DNA of 58,056 nucleotides from positions 1 to 58,056 of IMG/VR virus record IMGVR_UViG_3300030906_000642; one strand, 5' to 3'. The stretch is from a virus. Below are positions 39,327 through 49,196 of this stretch, piece by piece. Under the pieces are notes generated by a model that saw only the letters and a program-made list of their open reading frames with translations, did no database searches and was not told the origin of the DNA. A program made the position numbers and the translations under genes. Every line of letters begins with the position of its first letter. Position 1 is the stretch's first letter.

Positions 39327-39731
39327 ATGACCGAAGAAGAGCGCCGGGCGCTGGGCCAGACCCGGCGCCTGGTGTTTCAAAATCTGGCCAACGGCGTCCC
39401 GGCCGAACAGATTGGCGCGGACATGAAGCTGTCGCAGCTGGAGGTCGACCAGGCGCGCAGGTTTGTCGCCCGCAAGATCGGCGAACACCTGTTCCTGCGC
39501 CGCGCGGCCCCGATCGACTGCCATGATGTCCGCACCATCCGATACAACCGCCGTCCGCTGCTGAGCGTGCTGCGCAAGATCGGCAACCTCGACCTTTCCA
39601 CCGACCTGCTCCTCACCAAGCTCACCGTGCAGGCCATCGACCACCCCGAGATGGTCGAAGGCGCCAAGCACCGCATGGCCGACCATGCGAAGGCCAAGAC
39701 CAAGGATTATGAGAATGACCGGCCAGACTGA
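39327..39731 (+). CDS. Hypothetical 134-residue protein with HTH-like segment
   Basis: The product begins MTEEERRALGQTRRLVFQNL and contains GVPAEQIGADMKLSQLEVDQ, which looks like a helix-turn-helix, followed by helical sequence. It sits between tail tube and chaperone genes. It could be a tail assembly factor or a late regulator. Its 3' end overlaps the next gene by 17 bases. Confidence 0.6.
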   Translation: MTEEERRALGQTRRLVFQNLANGVPAEQIGADMKLSQLEVDQARRFVARKIGEHLFLRRAAPIDCHDVRTIRYNRRPLLSVLRKIGNLDLSTDLLLTKLTVQAIDHPEMVEGAKHRMADHAKAKTKDYENDRPD

Positions 39732-40179
39732 ACCTGTGGCGATCGAGCCCGGCACGCCCGCCGTGCGCCTGGCCGGCAAGCTCTGGCCCATCCCGGAACT
39801 GGCCTGGCGCGATCTGAAGAAGTGTCGCTCGGCCTTGCTTGCGCTGACCGACCAGATCAATGACGTCATCGCCGCCGCGAAAGACACCTCCGGCGAAGAC
39901 GACGACGTCCGCGCCCAACGCAATCTGGCCGCCGTGTCGCTGGTGTTCCAGGCCCTCGCTGACGATGATTTCGACCGCCTGGTGGTCGGCCCGATCCATG
40001 CCGGCTTGCAGGCCGCCCACCCGACCCTGTCCCGCGAGGAGTTTGACGGCTGGTCGTTCAGCGAGGCCGAGCTGCAGCTGGCGTGGCTCACCGTGCGCGG
40101 CCAGTCCGGCCTGTTTGTGCTCCGCGCCCCCGGCTCTGATGGCAACGCCTTGTCGGGGGAAGTGGCCGGGGTAGCCTAG
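39715..40179 (+). CDS. Putative tail assembly chaperone (G-like)
   Basis: The 154-residue product begins MTGQTEPVAIEPGTPAVRLA. It contains ELAWRDLKKCRSALLALTDQ and SFSEAELQLAWLTVRGQSGL. Position immediately before the tape measure is where lambda G/GT-type chaperones are encoded. I chose the ATG at 39715 because AAGGA lies nine bases upstream. Near its 3' end the run GGGGG (40155-40159) precedes GAA. The -1 frame stays open from there into the 40203-40457 sequence, which suggests a programmed frameshift. Confidence 0.65.
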   Translation: MTGQTEPVAIEPGTPAVRLAGKLWPIPELAWRDLKKCRSALLALTDQINDVIAAAKDTSGEDDDVRAQRNLAAVSLVFQALADDDFDRLVVGPIHAGLQAAHPTLSREEFDGWSFSEAELQLAWLTVRGQSGLFVLRAPGSDGNALSGEVAGVA

Positions 40180-40202
40180 TCCCCGATCCAAACTGGGAGG
40201 GC

Positions 40203-40457
40203 GTGGTTCTCAACGCCTGCCGCTACTTCGGCCACACGCGGGATTATTGGTGGGGAAACCTCACCTGGGCCATCTACGAAGAGATGGAGTGGCAGCTGGC
40301 GGAAAATCCGCCGGCGGACCGCCTGGCCGCCATCTACTTCATCGGCAACCAATGGTGGGAGCCGCCGACCCGCACAGGCTCCGGCGCGCACATTTCCGCC
40401 GCCAGCGAAGACGCCGATGAAGTCTGGGAAAGCCCGTTCCCCGACGTGACGGACTGA
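40203..40457 (+). CDS. Putative T extension of tail assembly chaperone
   Basis: This 84-residue sequence could start at GTG 40203, but its ribosome site GGGAGG is only two bases away, which is too close. Read as the -1 extension of the previous gene, it continues without a stop through PDPNWEGVVLNACRYFG. The product is aromatic-rich (RDYWWGNLTWAIYEEMEW). Lambda-type phages make the GT fusion by such a frameshift to assemble the tail around the tape measure. No perfect heptameric slippery site is visible. Confidence 0.6.
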   Translation: MVLNACRYFGHTRDYWWGNLTWAIYEEMEWQLAENPPADRLAAIYFIGNQWWEPPTRTGSGAHISAASEDADEVWESPFPDVTD

Positions 40458-40529
40458 CGCGCTCACCCCGCGCCTGGAGCCCCGCGCCCAAGCAGCGCGC
40501 GGCGCGATAGCGCCCTCAAGGATCATCCG

Positions 40530-43436
40530 ATGACCAACAATATCGCGGTCTCGATCACCGCCGACGTCGCCGATCTGACCGCCAAGCGGGCCATCGCCTC
40601 CACCGAACTGAAGGCGCTGCAGAAGGATCTGAACGACCTCGCCAAGACCGCCAGGGATGGCGGCATGACCGACGAGCTGAAGGCCAGGATGTTGGCCCTT
40701 GGCGACGGGGTGGCCAAGGCCAAGAGCCAGGTCAGCCAGATCGATACGCAGCTGAAGACCTTCGGCCGGACCGCCAATGAGACCGGGGCAGCGGTGGGCG
40801 GCCTGCACGCCGGCACGGCCGGCGTCACCCGTGAACTGCTGGTGATGGGCCGCGAGGCCAGCCGGGGCAACCTCAACCGCCTGGCCGGCTCGGCGACCAT
40901 TCTCGCCGGGCGGCTGGGCCTGCTGACCCCGCAGATCCTGATGGTGGTTGGCGGGGTTCTGGCCCTGGCCGCGCCGGTCGTCTTGGTCGCCGCCGCGATG
41001 GAGTCCGCCGCCAACGACGCCGCCAAATACCAGGGCGCCCTGTCGGCCACCGCCAACTACGCCGGCCTCACCGCCGCCAGCTATCGTGACATGACCAGCG
41101 CGCTGGCCGTCTCCTCGCATATCGGCTTGGGGGAGGCCCGCAAGGAGCTGCTGGACCTAATCAACACCGGCAAGTTCAGCGGCGCGGAGATGCTGCTGAT
41201 CGGCAAAGACTCCAACGCCATGTCGGAGATGACCGGCGAGTCCGCGGACAAGATGTTGTCCGAGTTCGAGAAGATGGGCGACGATGTCGCCAAGTTCGCC
41301 CGGGAGTATCAGGACCACTATCACCAGCTGACCACGGCCCAGTTCGAACACATCGAGGCCTTGCAGAAGGCCGGTGATGTCGAAGGCGCGCAGATGGCCT
41401 TCCTGCAGGCGGTCTACGGCTACCTCGGCAATCAGGCGCCGCGCCAGGTCGGGGCGCTGAAGAGCGCCTGGGACGATCTGACCATCGCGATTGGCGGGGC
41501 CGTGGACGCCGAGAAAAACTATGTTGCCGGTCAGGGCGACACGGCCGCCACACAGATCGCCAAGTCCAAGGCGGCCCTGTCCGAACTCTATGGCGAGAAG
41601 CTGCGTCAGCAGCACGGGGATGACGTCGGCATCTCGCCGGGGCTGCTGGATGAGCGCATCGCCGGCGGCGAGAAAATGCTGGCCTCGCAGCAGGCCTTGG
41701 CCGCCGCCACGGCCAAGACGGCCCAGGACGAGCGCGACAAGGCCAAGGCCCAGACCGAGGGCGTCGATGCGGCGGCCAAGCTGAACGAACAGTTCGAGGC
41801 GTCCAAGACCTCCGGCGAAAAGCTGAAGAAGACCCTGGCGGACATCAACCTGGAGCTGGCGCGCGCAACCGCGGCCGATCCGGGGAACAAGGCCCTCTAC
41901 GAGCAGGAAGCCGCCGCCGCGCGGTCTCAGGCGGTCAAGTCCGATACGCCCCATGCGGCCAAACCGAAGAATGACGAGGTGCAGGTCTGGCAGGAGGAGC
42001 TGCAAACCAAACTCGAGGACGAAAAGGCCTATTTCGGAGACTCCAAGGCGGAGGAACAGAAGTTCTGGACTGACAAGCTGGCCCTGACCACGGCCGGCTC
42101 GTCCCAGCAGCGGGCGGTGAAGACCAAGCTCTATGACCTCGATCGCGACCTGGCGCGGCAGGCCTATGCCGACCAGCTCGCCAGCCTGAACGATCGACTT
42201 GAGGCCGACCGGGGCAACTGGTCGAAACAGCAGGCCGAGTGGGCGACCAAGCTGGCCTTCATCAAGGCCAGTTACGGCGCGCAGAGCAGCGAATACACGA
42301 ACGCCCAGCGCGAGGAGGAGGCCGCCGAGCGCGAGCATCGCTCGACCATGGCGCAGATCCAGCGCGACGCTGAGGCGACCAGCGTGGAGCAGCTGAAAAG
42401 CACGCTTGCCGCCAACAAGACCATCCGCGATGAGGACGCCAGGACCCAGGAGGCTGTAACCCGCGCCAAGGGTTCCGGTTCACCGGTCGGGGAAATCCAG
42501 GCGGCTGTCCAGATCGCCGCCCAAGCGAGGGCGGCCCGCGCCGCCGACCTTGCCGACACCGCGACCACCTACCAAGCCGAGAATGCGCTGCTTCAAGCGG
42601 CGGTGGCCAGGGCCACGGTCAGCTACGGCACGGACTCCAAACAGTACGCCGACGCCCTGAAGGCCAAGCAGGAGGCGGATCAGGCCTATTACGACAAGCG
42701 CCGGGTCATGGAGGATCAGGCGACCCAGCAGTCGATCCGCGACGCGCAGGACATCCAGCAGAAATGGATGGGGATCACCCAGCCGATCGGTTCGGCCATG
42801 AGCGGGATGTTCCAGGGCATGGCCCTGCACCAGCAGACCTTCTCCCAGGCCGCTCTGAAGGCCGGCGACCAGCTGCTGTTCAAGTTCATCGACGTTGAGG
42901 TCCAGGACCTGGAGAAATGGACCGCGACCCAGCTGGCCAAGACGGGCCTGATCAAGACCCAGTCCACCATGCAGGGCCTGGCCCAGGCGGCGGCGGCCAG
43001 CAATACGGCGGTCACCCAGAAGGCGGCCGACCTTGCGGCGGTCACCGGTTACGCCGGTGTCGCCGCCGCCGCGACTTTCGCGGCCTATTCACCCGAGGCC
43101 GCCGCTGATCCGGCGCTGCCCGGCGAAATGGCGGCGGCGGCCTACGGCCAAGCCATGTCGATGGGTTCGTTTGCCAAGGGCATCGACGTCGTCCCGCGGA
43201 ACATGATCGCCCAAATTCACGCTGGCGAACGGATCATGCCGGCGGCCGACAACAGCGCCATCATGGACGCGGTCGGCGCTGGCAAGGGCGGCGGAAGGGG
43301 TGGCGCATCGGTTAACAACACCTTCAACAACAACTTTCACGGCGTCTCCCACGATCCGCATGAGTTGGTCAGCGCGATGATGCCGCTGATCATGGAACGG
43401 TTCGAGAAGATGAAGCGGCGGGGCATGCTCGGATGA
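40530..43436 (+). CDS. Tape measure protein
   Basis: The 968-residue product sets tail length and helps DNA entry. It starts with a helical region (residues 1-120) and has hydrophobic segments near 145-170 (LMVVGGVLALAAPVVLVAAA). A long charged coiled-coil middle follows (about 440-740). The lambda-H-like C-terminus has a hydrophobic segment around 840-880 and HAGERIMPAADN. By the usual rule of about 0.15 nm per residue, a tail near 145 nm is expected. It overlaps the next gene by four bases. Confidence 0.92.
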   Translation: MTNNIAVSITADVADLTAKRAIASTELKALQKDLNDLAKTARDGGMTDELKARMLALGDGVAKAKSQVSQIDTQLKTFGRTANETGAAVGGLHAGTAGVTRELLVMGREASRGNLNRLAGSATILAGRLGLLTPQILMVVGGVLALAAPVVLVAAAMESAANDAAKYQGALSATANYAGLTAASYRDMTSALAVSSHIGLGEARKELLDLINTGKFSGAEMLLIGKDSNAMSEMTGESADKMLSEFEKMGDDVAKFAREYQDHYHQLTTAQFEHIEALQKAGDVEGAQMAFLQAVYGYLGNQAPRQVGALKSAWDDLTIAIGGAVDAEKNYVAGQGDTAATQIAKSKAALSELYGEKLRQQHGDDVGISPGLLDERIAGGEKMLASQQALAAATAKTAQDERDKAKAQTEGVDAAAKLNEQFEASKTSGEKLKKTLADINLELARATAADPGNKALYEQEAAAARSQAVKSDTPHAAKPKNDEVQVWQEELQTKLEDEKAYFGDSKAEEQKFWTDKLALTTAGSSQQRAVKTKLYDLDRDLARQAYADQLASLNDRLEADRGNWSKQQAEWATKLAFIKASYGAQSSEYTNAQREEEAAEREHRSTMAQIQRDAEATSVEQLKSTLAANKTIRDEDARTQEAVTRAKGSGSPVGEIQAAVQIAAQARAARAADLADTATTYQAENALLQAAVARATVSYGTDSKQYADALKAKQEADQAYYDKRRVMEDQATQQSIRDAQDIQQKWMGITQPIGSAMSGMFQGMALHQQTFSQAALKAGDQLLFKFIDVEVQDLEKWTATQLAKTGLIKTQSTMQGLAQAAAASNTAVTQKAADLAAVTGYAGVAAAATFAAYSPEAAADPALPGEMAAAAYGQAMSMGSFAKGIDVVPRNMIAQIHAGERIMPAADNSAIMDAVGAGKGGGRGGASVNNTFNNNFHGVSHDPHELVSAMMPLIMERFEKMKRRGMLG

Positions 43437-44107
43437 CGCTGCCGGTCTATCCGGGTCGGGACCTGCTGCCGGGCATCACCTATGGCTCTACCTGGTCGCC
43501 CAGCTTCATGAACCTGCCCACGGCCACCACGGCGTCCGGCGCGGACATCGACCTGGCGGTCGCCCAGTATCCGCTGCACGATTTCGAACTGACCTATGAG
43601 TTCCTGCGGGATGGCGTCGGCCCCGGCGTCTGGCGCGACGGCGAGGGGCGGGAATTCCGCACCATGATGGGCTTCCTGCTGGAGACGGCGGGGACGGTGG
43701 GGCGGTTCCTCTACAAGAACCCGGACGACTTCCGGGTCTGGCGCAATCTGATCGGCGTGGGGGATGGCGCGACCACGGTCTTCCCCCTGACCCGCTTCTT
43801 CGGCGCCAACGGCTATGGCGCGAGCGAGCCGGTGGGCCAGGTCAATCTGGGCGAGGCGTTCAACGTCTATCTGAACGGCTCGGCCACACCGGTGAACCCG
43901 GACCTCTACACCGTCAGCACGGCCAGCCCGGTGGCCAATACGATCACCTTCGACACGGCTCCGCCGGCGACCCAGGCCATCGCGGTGGACATGTCCTATT
44001 TCTACTACTGCAAGCTTTCGGCCAACAACAACACGGTCAAGAAGTTCATGAACAGCCTGTGGTCGATGGACAAGGTGGCGCTGCACAGCTGCCGGCCGGG
44101 GGCCTGA
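43433..44107 (+). CDS. DUF2460 distal tail protein
   Basis: The 224-residue product matches the DUF2460 layout found in gene transfer agents and alphaproteobacterial siphoviruses: YGSTWSPSFMNLPT, FELTYEFLRD and the C-terminal SYFYYCKLSANNNT. It forms part of the tail tip below the tape measure. It is coupled by ATGA to the tape measure gene and lies four bases before the next gene. Confidence 0.85.
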   Translation: MTLPVYPGRDLLPGITYGSTWSPSFMNLPTATTASGADIDLAVAQYPLHDFELTYEFLRDGVGPGVWRDGEGREFRTMMGFLLETAGTVGRFLYKNPDDFRVWRNLIGVGDGATTVFPLTRFFGANGYGASEPVGQVNLGEAFNVYLNGSATPVNPDLYTVSTASPVANTITFDTAPPATQAIAVDMSYFYYCKLSANNNTVKKFMNSLWSMDKVALHSCRPGA

Positions 44108-44110
44108 GCC

Positions 44111-45019
44111 ATGGCCGCCCTGCTGCGCGCCACCGCCAACGGCCTGCTCGCGGACGCCCTGGCGGCGGGGACGGTTCGTGCCCGCGCCGACCTGTTCACC
44201 TTCACCCTGCTCGACGGGACCATCCTCAACTGGACCAGCTGGGACCAGCCGGTGGTGTTCGCGGGCGTCACCTATTCCCCAGGCGCGCCGGCCGACGGGT
44301 CGCAGACGCCGTGGATCGAACGGACCACTTGGAACGTCTCCAACACCATGGAGATACCGGAGATGACGGTGCTTCTCCGGGCCCTGAACGCCGGCTTCAA
44401 CGGCGGCGCCAATATCAAGACCCAGGTCCATAACGGCCTGTTCGACGGCGCGACCTTCCTGCTGTCTGAAGCCTATATGGTCGCCCCGCCGGTTATCCTC
44501 GACACCGTCCCCCTGTTCGGCGGCAAGATCGCCGGGATCGACCTGACCGCCACCACGGCCACCATCGACGTGCGCGGCAAGATCAACGACCTGGACCAGT
44601 ACGCCCCGCACAACCTCTATCAGATCGGCTGCAACCACGGCTTCTGCGATCCCGGCTGCACCCTCAGCAGCGCGGCGTTCACGGCGGATTTCACGGTCGG
44701 CTCATCCGGCCTGACCTCGTCCTTCCTGCCCTGGCCGGCCACGCCGCCGACGAACGCCAGCACCTACCAGAACGGCCAGATCACCATGTCCAGCGGCGCG
44801 GCCTCGGGCCAGACCCGCACCGTCGGCTTGGCCAACAGTGCTGGCCTCACATTGACCTATCCGCTGTATCAGACCCCCGCGCCGGGGGATGGTTTCTCCG
44901 CTTTCCGGGGTTGCAGCAAAGCGAAGATGGACGACTCCGGCCAGGGCTGCACCGACTACGACAACGTCCAGCACTATAAGGGCTATCCCGACGTGCCGCC
45001 GCCGAACGCGGCCTACTGA
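44111..45019 (+). CDS. DUF2163/BR0599-type tail tip protein (lambda gpL-like)
   Basis: The 302-residue product begins with a DUF2163 domain (LFTFTLLDGTILNWTSWDQP) and ends with a BR0599-type Cys-rich domain: GCNHGFCDPGC (Cys174, 179, 183) and RGCSKAKMDDSGQGC (Cys268, 280), then GYPDVPPPNAAY. Lambda gpL coordinates an iron-sulfur cluster with similarly spaced cysteines, so this one may also. It belongs to the tail tip hub with DUF2460, NlpC/P60 and J-like proteins. Confidence 0.85.
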   Translation: MAALLRATANGLLADALAAGTVRARADLFTFTLLDGTILNWTSWDQPVVFAGVTYSPGAPADGSQTPWIERTTWNVSNTMEIPEMTVLLRALNAGFNGGANIKTQVHNGLFDGATFLLSEAYMVAPPVILDTVPLFGGKIAGIDLTATTATIDVRGKINDLDQYAPHNLYQIGCNHGFCDPGCTLSSAAFTADFTVGSSGLTSSFLPWPATPPTNASTYQNGQITMSSGAASGQTRTVGLANSAGLTLTYPLYQTPAPGDGFSAFRGCSKAKMDDSGQGCTDYDNVQHYKGYPDVPPPNAAY

Positions 45020-45071
45020 TCGCGCCCTGCTCAAGCGGGCCGAAGGCCGCCAGCACCACGAAAGGTTTTCC

Positions 45072-45608
45072 ATGGTTCGCGTCGAGGGCTGCGACATGCT
45101 GGCCGATGCGGCGGGCGGGGAGGAGCGGCACGTTTTCGCCACGACGGCGGAGGCCGAGGGCCGGGCGGCCTTCATCAACGAGGCCCTGTCCTGGCGCGGC
45201 ACGCCCTTCCGCAACTGCGGCGACGTCAAGGGACCGAACGGCGCGGTCGACTGCGCCATGCTGCTGGTGCGGTCCGCCGTCGACACCGGCAGGATACCCG
45301 CCTTCGATCCGCGGCCCTATTCCCCGACCTGGATGCTGCACCGGCGCGAGGAGAAGTTCGTCGACTGGATGGTCAAGCTCGGCGCCCATGAGGTCGAGCG
45401 GCCCCGGGTGGGCGATATCCTGCTCTGGCAGTTCGGCCGCACCTATGCCCACGGCGCGATCCTGATCAATTCGCGCCAGGTCATCCATGCCTACACCGCC
45501 GCCGGGGCGGTGATCATCTCCGACCTGGACGAGCCGCTGCTGCGGTTCCTGCCGGTCAGCTTCGCCCAGGTCCCTCGGCCGGTTCGCTACTTCGATCTGT
45601 GGGGCTAG
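45072..45608 (+). CDS. NlpC/P60 tail tip peptidase (lambda gpK-like)
   Basis: The 178-residue product carries an NlpC/P60 catalytic set: Cys61 in GAVDCAMLLVRSA, His127 in TYAHGAIL and His139 in VIHAY. It likely cleaves host peptidoglycan during DNA entry. Sequence before the ATG at 45072 includes GAAAGG as ribosome site. Gene order L-K-J is conserved with lambda and GTA tail clusters. Confidence 0.85.
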   Translation: MVRVEGCDMLADAAGGEERHVFATTAEAEGRAAFINEALSWRGTPFRNCGDVKGPNGAVDCAMLLVRSAVDTGRIPAFDPRPYSPTWMLHRREEKFVDWMVKLGAHEVERPRVGDILLWQFGRTYAHGAILINSRQVIHAYTAAGAVIISDLDEPLLRFLPVSFAQVPRPVRYFDLWG

Positions 45609-45611
45609 CCC

Positions 45612-48284
45612 TTGTCCCTGTTCGCCGGCAACCAGAGCCCCACCAACGCGCCGATCAACTACACCGGGCTGAACGTCGGCTCGTCGCAGTGGAACGCGCC
45701 TGTCCCGATCTTCTGGGGCATGCGGCGGCTGTCCACCAACGCCGCCTGGTTCGGCAACTTCTCCGCCAAGTCGGAAGGCGGCAAGGGCAAGGGCGGCGGC
45801 GGCAAGGGCGACCAGCAAAAGACCTACACCGCCTCGGTGGTGCTGGGCCTGTGCGAGGGGCCCCTCGACGCCACCGATCCGGTCGGCAACATCTGGGCCA
45901 ACGGCTCGACCACCACCACCACCACCCTGTCGGCCATGAATATGGTCCTGGCCCTCGGTACGACCGAACAGGCGCCCTGGAACTATCTGGTCGACAATTA
46001 CCCCGACGCGGCCCTGGCCTATTCCCAGCTGGCCTACCTGGGCGCCATCAACCTCGGCCTGGGGGAAAGCGCGACGATCCCGGACAACGGGTTCGAGTGC
46101 AAGCGAACCCTGGACTTCGCCTTTGTGAACTCCACCCACGCCAGCGGCTGGATCAACCCCAACTCGCACACCCAGTCGCTGGGCGTCGACTGCCTGATGA
46201 GCGACATCATCCCCGACCTGCTGACCAATGTTCAGTACGGGATGAGCTTCAACGCCGGCGACCTGGGCGACATGACCCAGTACGCCACCTATCAGCGGGC
46301 GCAGGGGATATTCTTCTCGCCGCTACTGAACAGCCAGGAGAAGTGTACCGAGATCCTCGATCGCTGGGCCATGCTGTCCAATGCATGGATCTATTGGGCC
46401 GGGACCGCGATCAATTTCGTGCCCCTGGGCGACAGTGTCGTCACCGGCAATGGCGTCACCTATACCCCCGATGTCGATGTCGCCTATGACCTGGACTACG
46501 ACGACTTCCTGCCCGGCAGCGGCAAGGACGACGGCCCGGTCAAGGTCACCCGCATCGACCCGGCGGACGCCCACAACCGCACCGCCCTGGATTTCACCGA
46601 CCGCACCCTGGCCTACATCGATAACCCGGTCGAATGGAAGGATGACGGCCTTGTCGATCAGTATGGGCTGAGGGACAATTCCAGCACCGAGGCGGACGAA
46701 ATCTGCGACCCGGCGGTGGCCAAGGTCGTGGTGCAGTTGCTGGGCAAGCGCAACGCCTACATCCGCAACACCTACACCTTCAAGACCAGCTGGCGCTTCA
46801 TCCTCTGCGTGCCCGGCACAATCCTAACGCTGACCGAGCCGAATATCGGTCTCGATCATGTCCGGGTGCGGGTTCAGAAGGTTAGCGGCGACGAAAAGGG
46901 CCAGCTCAGCTTCATCTGCGAGGAATTCCCCGGCAACGTCGGCACCTATTATCCGGCGGTGGCGGCCGCGGCGATCACCGCCCCGACCACGCCGATCCTC
47001 AACATCCCGCCCGGCAATGTGAACACGCCGGCGATCATCGAGCCGGACTCATCCTTCACCGCCGGCACCCCCCAGATCATCATCGCCGCATCCGGCGGCG
47101 TCGCCTGGGGCGGCTGCACGGTCAACATCAGCTTCGACGGGGTCAACTACAGTCAGATCGGCGTGATCAACGCCTCAGCCAAACAGGGCCTGCTGACATC
47201 CGCCCTGGCGGCCTATGGCGGGGACAATCCGGACACGGCCGACACCCTGGCCGTGGACTGCACCGAAAGCCTGACCCTGCCAACGCCGGTCAGCAACGAC
47301 GACGCCACGGCCCTGCGGACCCTGTCTCTGGTGGCGGCCCAGCCGACCCTGGTGGGCGACGCCTACGAGGTTCCGAACAATGGCGAGCTGCTGGCGTTCG
47401 GATCGGTCACCTCCACGGCCACCTATGCCGCCAACCTGACCTATCTGCAGCGCGGCGCCTACGGCACCGCGCCGGGCGCGCACGGCGTCGGCGACCAGTT
47501 CACCCTGCTGGACGTCACCGGCACGGACGGGACCTCGGTGGCTTACGATCTGCCGGCCCAGTACATCGGCCAAGTCCTGTATCTGAAACTGGCCTCGTTC
47601 AACGTCTTCGGCCAGGCGTCGCAGGATCTCTCCACCGTCGCGGAATACCAGTACACGCCGACGGGCGCGGGCTTTGGCGGCGGCACGGTCGGCGCGCCGC
47701 TGGAGCCTACCGGATTCGGGCTGCTGGGATCGCCGGGCGCCACCAGCGTGCCGCTGGCCTGGACCGCCAACCAGAGCAGCGACAATGTCACCCGCTACAC
47801 GGTGTGGCGGGCGCCCGGCGCCAGCGCGGCCTTCAGCTCGGCCTCGGAGATCTGGTCGGGGCTGGCCCTGGCCTATACCGACGGCGCGGTGGCGGCCAAC
47901 ACCGCCTATACCTACTTCCTGACCGCCAACAATTCGGTCGGTGGCTCGCCCAACACCGCCGGGGTGAACGCCACCACGAGCGCGTCCATGACCGGCTCGA
48001 CGACTCTCGTCACGGCCGCCTCGTCTCCGCTCAGCCTGGGCGTCGCCCCGGGCCTGACCTGGTACGTCGATGTCAACAACACCGCCGGCGCGCCGTTGCA
48101 GATCAACCTGCCGACCGGAGCCCCGGTGGTCGGCCAGCGGATCGTCATCACCGACGCTGGCGGGAACGCCACCACCAACGCCTTCACTATCAAGGCGGGG
48201 GCCACGACGATCGACACCGTCAATATCAGCAACGGCTGGTCCGTGGTGCGCTGGAACGGGTCGGCCTGGCTGAGGAGCGCGTGA
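45612..48284 (+). CDS. J-like tail tip/host specificity protein
   Basis: The 890-residue product begins at a TTG three bases after the previous stop (MSLFAGNQSPTNAPINYTGL). The N-terminal 400 residues form the tail hub domain (QYGLRDNSSTEADEICDPAV and NAYIRNTYTFKTSWRF). A fibronectin-III-like region follows near 700-780 (VPLAWTANQSSDNVTRYTVW). The C-terminal 100 residues probably bind fibres. It likely contacts the host receptor. The KGKGGGGKGDQQ loop near residue 57 is unusual. Confidence 0.85.
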   Translation: MSLFAGNQSPTNAPINYTGLNVGSSQWNAPVPIFWGMRRLSTNAAWFGNFSAKSEGGKGKGGGGKGDQQKTYTASVVLGLCEGPLDATDPVGNIWANGSTTTTTTLSAMNMVLALGTTEQAPWNYLVDNYPDAALAYSQLAYLGAINLGLGESATIPDNGFECKRTLDFAFVNSTHASGWINPNSHTQSLGVDCLMSDIIPDLLTNVQYGMSFNAGDLGDMTQYATYQRAQGIFFSPLLNSQEKCTEILDRWAMLSNAWIYWAGTAINFVPLGDSVVTGNGVTYTPDVDVAYDLDYDDFLPGSGKDDGPVKVTRIDPADAHNRTALDFTDRTLAYIDNPVEWKDDGLVDQYGLRDNSSTEADEICDPAVAKVVVQLLGKRNAYIRNTYTFKTSWRFILCVPGTILTLTEPNIGLDHVRVRVQKVSGDEKGQLSFICEEFPGNVGTYYPAVAAAAITAPTTPILNIPPGNVNTPAIIEPDSSFTAGTPQIIIAASGGVAWGGCTVNISFDGVNYSQIGVINASAKQGLLTSALAAYGGDNPDTADTLAVDCTESLTLPTPVSNDDATALRTLSLVAAQPTLVGDAYEVPNNGELLAFGSVTSTATYAANLTYLQRGAYGTAPGAHGVGDQFTLLDVTGTDGTSVAYDLPAQYIGQVLYLKLASFNVFGQASQDLSTVAEYQYTPTGAGFGGGTVGAPLEPTGFGLLGSPGATSVPLAWTANQSSDNVTRYTVWRAPGASAAFSSASEIWSGLALAYTDGAVAANTAYTYFLTANNSVGGSPNTAGVNATTSASMTGSTTLVTAASSPLSLGVAPGLTWYVDVNNTAGAPLQINLPTGAPVVGQRIVITDAGGNATTNAFTIKAGATTIDTVNISNGWSVVRWNGSAWLRSA

Positions 48285-48289
48285 CGCGC

Positions 48290-49186
48290 ATGGAACACCC
48301 GATGATGCGAACCCGGTTCGTTTTGGCGGTGCTGCTGTGCGCCGCCTCATGCCACACCGTGCCCGCTTACGCCGGCCAGGTCCCGACCCCGGTCAATGCA
48401 CCAGCTTCCGTAACCGCCGGCGACGCGCTAAGCGCCACGTCCAATCCGCAGCAGGCGGCGGACAGCGGTGTCAGCCTGAGCGCTGCGGGGCAGAACAAGG
48501 TCCTTGCCGGCCCATCTTCCGGCGGCGCGGGCGCGGCAGCCTTCCGCGCCCTGACCAACGCGGACATGCCGTCCACCGGCCCCGGCGCCGGCTCGGTCAG
48601 CAGCGTGGGTCTGACCGCGCCGGTGGAGTTCACCGTCAGCGGCGCCCCGGTCACCGCCGCCGGCACCCTGGCGATCGCCAAGGCCACCCAGTCCGCCAAC
48701 AGCATCTGGGCTGGCCCATCTTCCGGCTCCGCCGCGCAACCCGGGTTCCGGGCGCTGGTCTCCGCCGACATGCCGGCCACGGGCGCCGGCAGCGGGACGG
48801 TCATGAATGTCGGCCTGACCAGCTCGTCGACCGCTTTCAGCATCACCGGCTCGCCGGTCACCAGTTCGGGAACCATCACCCTGGGGGTAGCGACCCAGAG
48901 CTCAAACCAGGTGTGGGCGGGTCCGACCTCCGGCTCGCCACTGCGGCCGGCCTTTCGCGCGCTGGTGGCGGCCGATATCCCGTCGCTGGCGACGCTCTAT
49001 GCACCCAGCGCCGTCACCACGGCGACCACGGTCGCGGGGTTGCCCGCGCCTTCCTTGGCGGCCCGTGGCTTCGTCACAGATTCGACCCTGCCGCTCACCG
49101 GAACCAATCTCGGCGCCGCGGTCGTGGGTGGCGGCGCGAACAAGGTCCCCGTCTATTCCGACGCGACCGCCTGGTACATCGGCTGA
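48290..49186 (+). CDS. Tail fibre protein with GT-SVGL repeats and signal-like N-terminus
   Basis: The 298-residue product has a hydrophobic signal-like N-terminus (MMRTRFVLAVLLCAASCHTV) and then at least two fibre repeats of about 60-70 residues. The repeats share the pattern SVSSVGLTAPVEFTVSG, GTLAIAKATQSANSIWAGPS and FRALVSADMPATG, a repeat common in siphovirus fibre proteins. The C-terminus (NKVPVYSDATAWYIG) fits trimer ends. The signal-like leader is unusual for a fibre. Palindrome copy 8 lies within the leader codons (RTRF). Confidence 0.8.
   Translation: MEHPMMRTRFVLAVLLCAASCHTVPAYAGQVPTPVNAPASVTAGDALSATSNPQQAADSGVSLSAAGQNKVLAGPSSGGAGAAAFRALTNADMPSTGPGAGSVSSVGLTAPVEFTVSGAPVTAAGTLAIAKATQSANSIWAGPSSGSAAQPGFRALVSADMPATGAGSGTVMNVGLTSSSTAFSITGSPVTSSGTITLGVATQSSNQVWAGPTSGSPLRPAFRALVAADIPSLATLYAPSAVTTATTVAGLPAPSLAARGFVTDSTLPLTGTNLGAAVVGGGANKVPVYSDATAWYIG
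48307..48321 (+). repeat. 15-bp palindrome copy 8 (14/15)
   Basis: GCGAACCCGGTTCGT; only the last base differs from the consensus. It lies within the N-terminal codons of the fibre gene. Confidence 0.9.
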
Positions 49187-49196
49187 GGACACTGCC

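Noticed and set aside
48736-48750. CAACCCGGGTTCC-like sequence as another palindrome copy
   Set aside because: Central spacing and outer bases differ from the nine-copy motif.
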